A stretch of DNA of 6,238 nt from assembly GCA_937927265.1 (NCBI GenBank), contig CALBCO010000228.1:1-6238 (forward strand). Reading direction: 5' to 3'. Of the stretch, positions 4,801 through 6,238 are shown piece after piece (position 1 is the stretch's first letter; each line of letters starts with the position of its first letter). The notes beneath the pieces were generated by a model. It made no database searches and had not been told where the DNA came from. It saw nothing but the letters and a program-made list of their open reading frames with translations. Source of the stretch: an uncultured Verrucomicrobiae bacterium. Lineage in GTDB: Bacteria > Verrucomicrobiota > Verrucomicrobiia > Palsa-1439. The position numbers and the translations under genes were made by a program.

Positions 4801-6152
4801 AACACATTATCTTTCCCATTTTCGTTGCGCTCGTTCTTGCTGGTGCGGGTGCGCGGTTCATTGGTTGCAGCCGGACCGAACATCCACACGATGTCCCGGC
4901 CAAAGCGGCTAAGTATCATTGCCCGATGCATCCGACGATCGTATCCGACAAGCCCGGTGACTGTCCGATTTGCGGCATGAAGTTGGTGCCGCTGGACAAG
5001 ACCAAACCAGCCGAGCCGGTAAAGAAGACCATGTACCGTTCCACGATGAATCCGAATGAGGTCAGCGACAAACCGGGCAAGGACTCGATGGGCATGGAAA
5101 TGGTACCGTTTGAGGTGACAGCCGCTGGCGAGAAGACTCCCAGCGGTTTGGCCATCGTTGGAATCACGCCCGTGGCCCGCGAGCGGATGGGGCTGACGTT
5201 TGGCAGGGTGGAGAAACGTAAATTGGTCAGAGAGATCCGCGCTCCAGCACGGATTGTCCCAGACGAGACGCGGTTGTATCACGTGACGGTAAAGATTGAC
5301 GGGTACGTGGAGAAGCTGTTCACTGCGACGACGGGCGAGCACGTCAAACAAGGCGAACCACTCTTGACGATTTACAGTCCGATACTGGTGTCTGCCCAAC
5401 AGGAATACCTCAACGTGTTGAAAGAAAACCCCGCGCTGGCTGCAGCAGCGAGGAGACGGCTCCAGCTTTGGGATATCACCGACGAACAGATCAGACGACT
5501 GGCGGAAAGCGGCAAGGTGGAACGTATCCTCACCCTTTTCGCCCCTGCCAGCGGCTGGATTCTGGAGCGCAACATCGCCGCGGGCCACAAACTTACCGCC
5601 GGCGAACAGGCACTTGTGCTCGCTGACTTGTCGAGCGTCTGGGCCGATGCGGACGTCTACCAAGTTGACGCGTCGCTGATTCAGACGGGCGCGACTGTCG
5701 AAGTCGCCGTTGGGGGCGAGACATTCACCGGCAAAGTCAGCTTCATTGCGCCGACCGTGGATGCCGCGACGCGCACCATCAAGGTACGCGTGCAGATTCC
5801 TAATCCCGATGTGAAACTGAAACCCGAAATGTGGGCAACCGCTCGGCTGAAGATTGATCTGGGTGAACGGTTGGCGATTCCCGCTACCGCCGTCCTGCGC
5901 ACCGGCGAACGCGCCTATGCCTTCAAAAGCGGTGAAGCAGCTCACTTGATGCCCGTGGAAATCAAACTCGGGGCGCGCAGCGGCGATTGGTTCGAGTTGC
6001 GGGGCGGTCTGGAAGCCGGTGATCAAGTCGTCACCAGCGCCAATTTCCTCGTGGATTCCGAGTCGCAGTTGAAAGCAGCTCTGGCGGCGATGACCGGCGC
6101 GAAGGCCGGCGGTGAAGCCGAAGCCGACCCCCATGTCGGCCACCGACGGTGA
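4797..6152 (+). CDS. RND efflux periplasmic adaptor (CusB/CzcB-type) with heavy-metal-binding motifs
   Basis: This 451-residue membrane-fusion protein opens with a hydrophobic signal (1-23) ending FIGC, with Cys24 as a possible but non-ideal lipoprotein site. Residues 40-66 form a heavy-metal-binding motif, YHCPMHP followed by CPICGMKLVP, with ligands Cys42, His45, Cys56 and Cys59. A second copy at 79-105 keeps the DKPG and GMEMVP frame but has lost the cysteines and is Met-rich. After that come the usual adaptor domains: first lipoyl half (about 160-200), a short helical hairpin (200-245), second lipoyl half (247-290, APASGWILERNIAAGHKL), beta-barrel (about 290-355, including TVDAATRTIKVRVQIPNP) and a membrane-proximal domain (360-428). 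The tail ends in His residues. It links the inner-membrane pump to the TolC-type duct and can hand metal to the pump. GGAG at 4785-4788 precedes the start, which overlaps the previous stop. The Cys/Met motifs suggest Cu(I)/Ag(I) (inference). Confidence 0.93.
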   Translation: MKHIIFPIFVALVLAGAGARFIGCSRTEHPHDVPAKAAKYHCPMHPTIVSDKPGDCPICGMKLVPLDKTKPAEPVKKTMYRSTMNPNEVSDKPGKDSMGMEMVPFEVTAAGEKTPSGLAIVGITPVARERMGLTFGRVEKRKLVREIRAPARIVPDETRLYHVTVKIDGYVEKLFTATTGEHVKQGEPLLTIYSPILVSAQQEYLNVLKENPALAAAARRRLQLWDITDEQIRRLAESGKVERILTLFAPASGWILERNIAAGHKLTAGEQALVLADLSSVWADADVYQVDASLIQTGATVEVAVGGETFTGKVSFIAPTVDAATRTIKVRVQIPNPDVKLKPEMWATARLKIDLGERLAIPATAVLRTGERAYAFKSGEAAHLMPVEIKLGARSGDWFELRGGLEAGDQVVTSANFLVDSESQLKAALAAMTGAKAGGEAEADPHVGHRR

Positions 6153-6157
6153 GGAAG
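6151..6157 (+). promoter_or_regulatory. Ribosome-binding site for the RND pump gene
   Basis: GAGGAAG begins inside the adaptor's stop codon and ends 5 bases before the ATG at 6163. This supports that start over in-frame ATGs at 6133 (inside the adaptor gene) and 6175. Confidence 0.65.
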
Positions 6158-6162
6158 CGCTG

Positions 6163-6238
6163 ATGGAAGAATCCATGCACAAAGGGCAATTCGTTCACAA
6201 GATCATCGAGTTCTGTGCCCATAACCGCTTTCTCGTCA
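6163..6238 (+). CDS. RND heavy-metal efflux pump, N-terminus only (CusA/CzcA-type, partial)
   Basis: Only 25 codons are visible before the right edge. The product reads MEESMHKGQF, then VHKIIEFCAHNRFLV. The pattern of I-I-x-F-(S/C)-x-x-N-R-F-L-V just before the first membrane helix is typical of the cytoplasmic N-terminus of HME-family RND pumps such as CusA and CzcA. These trimeric inner-membrane antiporters drive metal export with the proton gradient. Its position 10 bases after the adaptor gene fits the standard outer-membrane factor, adaptor, pump order. Metal specificity residues lie outside the window. Confidence 0.85.
   Translation, partial: MEESMHKGQFVHKIIEFCAHNRFLV

Noticed and set aside
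4644..6182. A very long open frame (512 codons) on the minus strand opposite the adaptor gene
   Set aside because: It mirrors the GC-biased codon positions of the adaptor, has no recognisable domain, and the plus-strand adaptor and TolC-type genes are unambiguous.
1..6238. tRNA or rRNA genes, CRISPR arrays, insertion sequences, attachment sites or replication origin
   Set aside because: By eye no regularly spaced direct repeats, transposase-like frame, tRNA-like cloverleaf or rRNA sequence was found; the only repeats seen are the two REP-like hairpins.

Overview
The window reads as a GC-rich, Gram-negative-type bacterial chromosome segment carrying the front part of a heavy-metal efflux locus with its own ECF sigma-factor control module. 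Signal peptides, a TolC-family outer-membrane factor, a periplasmic adaptor and DsbD/TlpA-like envelope proteins all point to a two-membrane cell. A pair of inverted REP-like hairpins beginning TTGGAGTGCG, together with the style of the sigma and anti-sigma genes, resembles what I remember from Verrucomicrobiota (Pedosphaera/Limisphaerales-like genomes). That placement is an inference from memory, not a demonstrated assignment.

Layout: on the minus strand at the left edge are two genes joined by an ATGA overlap. They are a thioredoxin-fold TlpA-like protein whose active-site cysteines are both replaced (338-919) and the N-terminal part of a DsbD-like protein (1-341, cut by the window edge). 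They diverge from a plus-strand ECF sigma factor (987-1547) across a 67-base gap. Then comes about 500 bases without a convincing gene. It holds two REP-like hairpins in inverted orientation (1634-1663 and 1710-1737) and a terminator-like hairpin with a T-rich tail (1998-2031).

From 2052 to the right edge, seven plus-strand genes are packed tightly. They are a short single-membrane-segment protein that is probably the anti-sigma factor (2052-2363), a membrane-anchored, Cys-rich, CnrX/CpxP-like metal sensor (2367-2798), a secreted Cys/His protein (2858-3253), a two-membrane-segment protein with a His-rich end (3258-3551), a TolC/CusC-type outer-membrane factor (3535-4800), a CusB/CzcB-type adaptor with heavy-metal-binding motifs (4797-6152) and the first 25 codons of an RND pump (6163 to the edge).

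Working model (inference): the periplasmic sensor detects metal and controls the anti-sigma protein. This frees the ECF sigma factor to transcribe the efflux genes, as in the CnrY-CnrX-CnrH logic of cobalt/nickel resistance. The adaptor, outer-membrane factor and pump then export the metal. The Cys/Met/His motifs of the adaptor favour a soft metal such as Cu(I) or Ag(I), but the sequence shown does not settle the metal. The most unusual points are the complete sigma/anti-sigma/sensor triad attached to an RND pump, the two accessory proteins between sensor and pump, the separation of the sigma gene from its presumed anti-sigma gene by REP elements and a terminator, and the cysteine-free thioredoxin-like protein.
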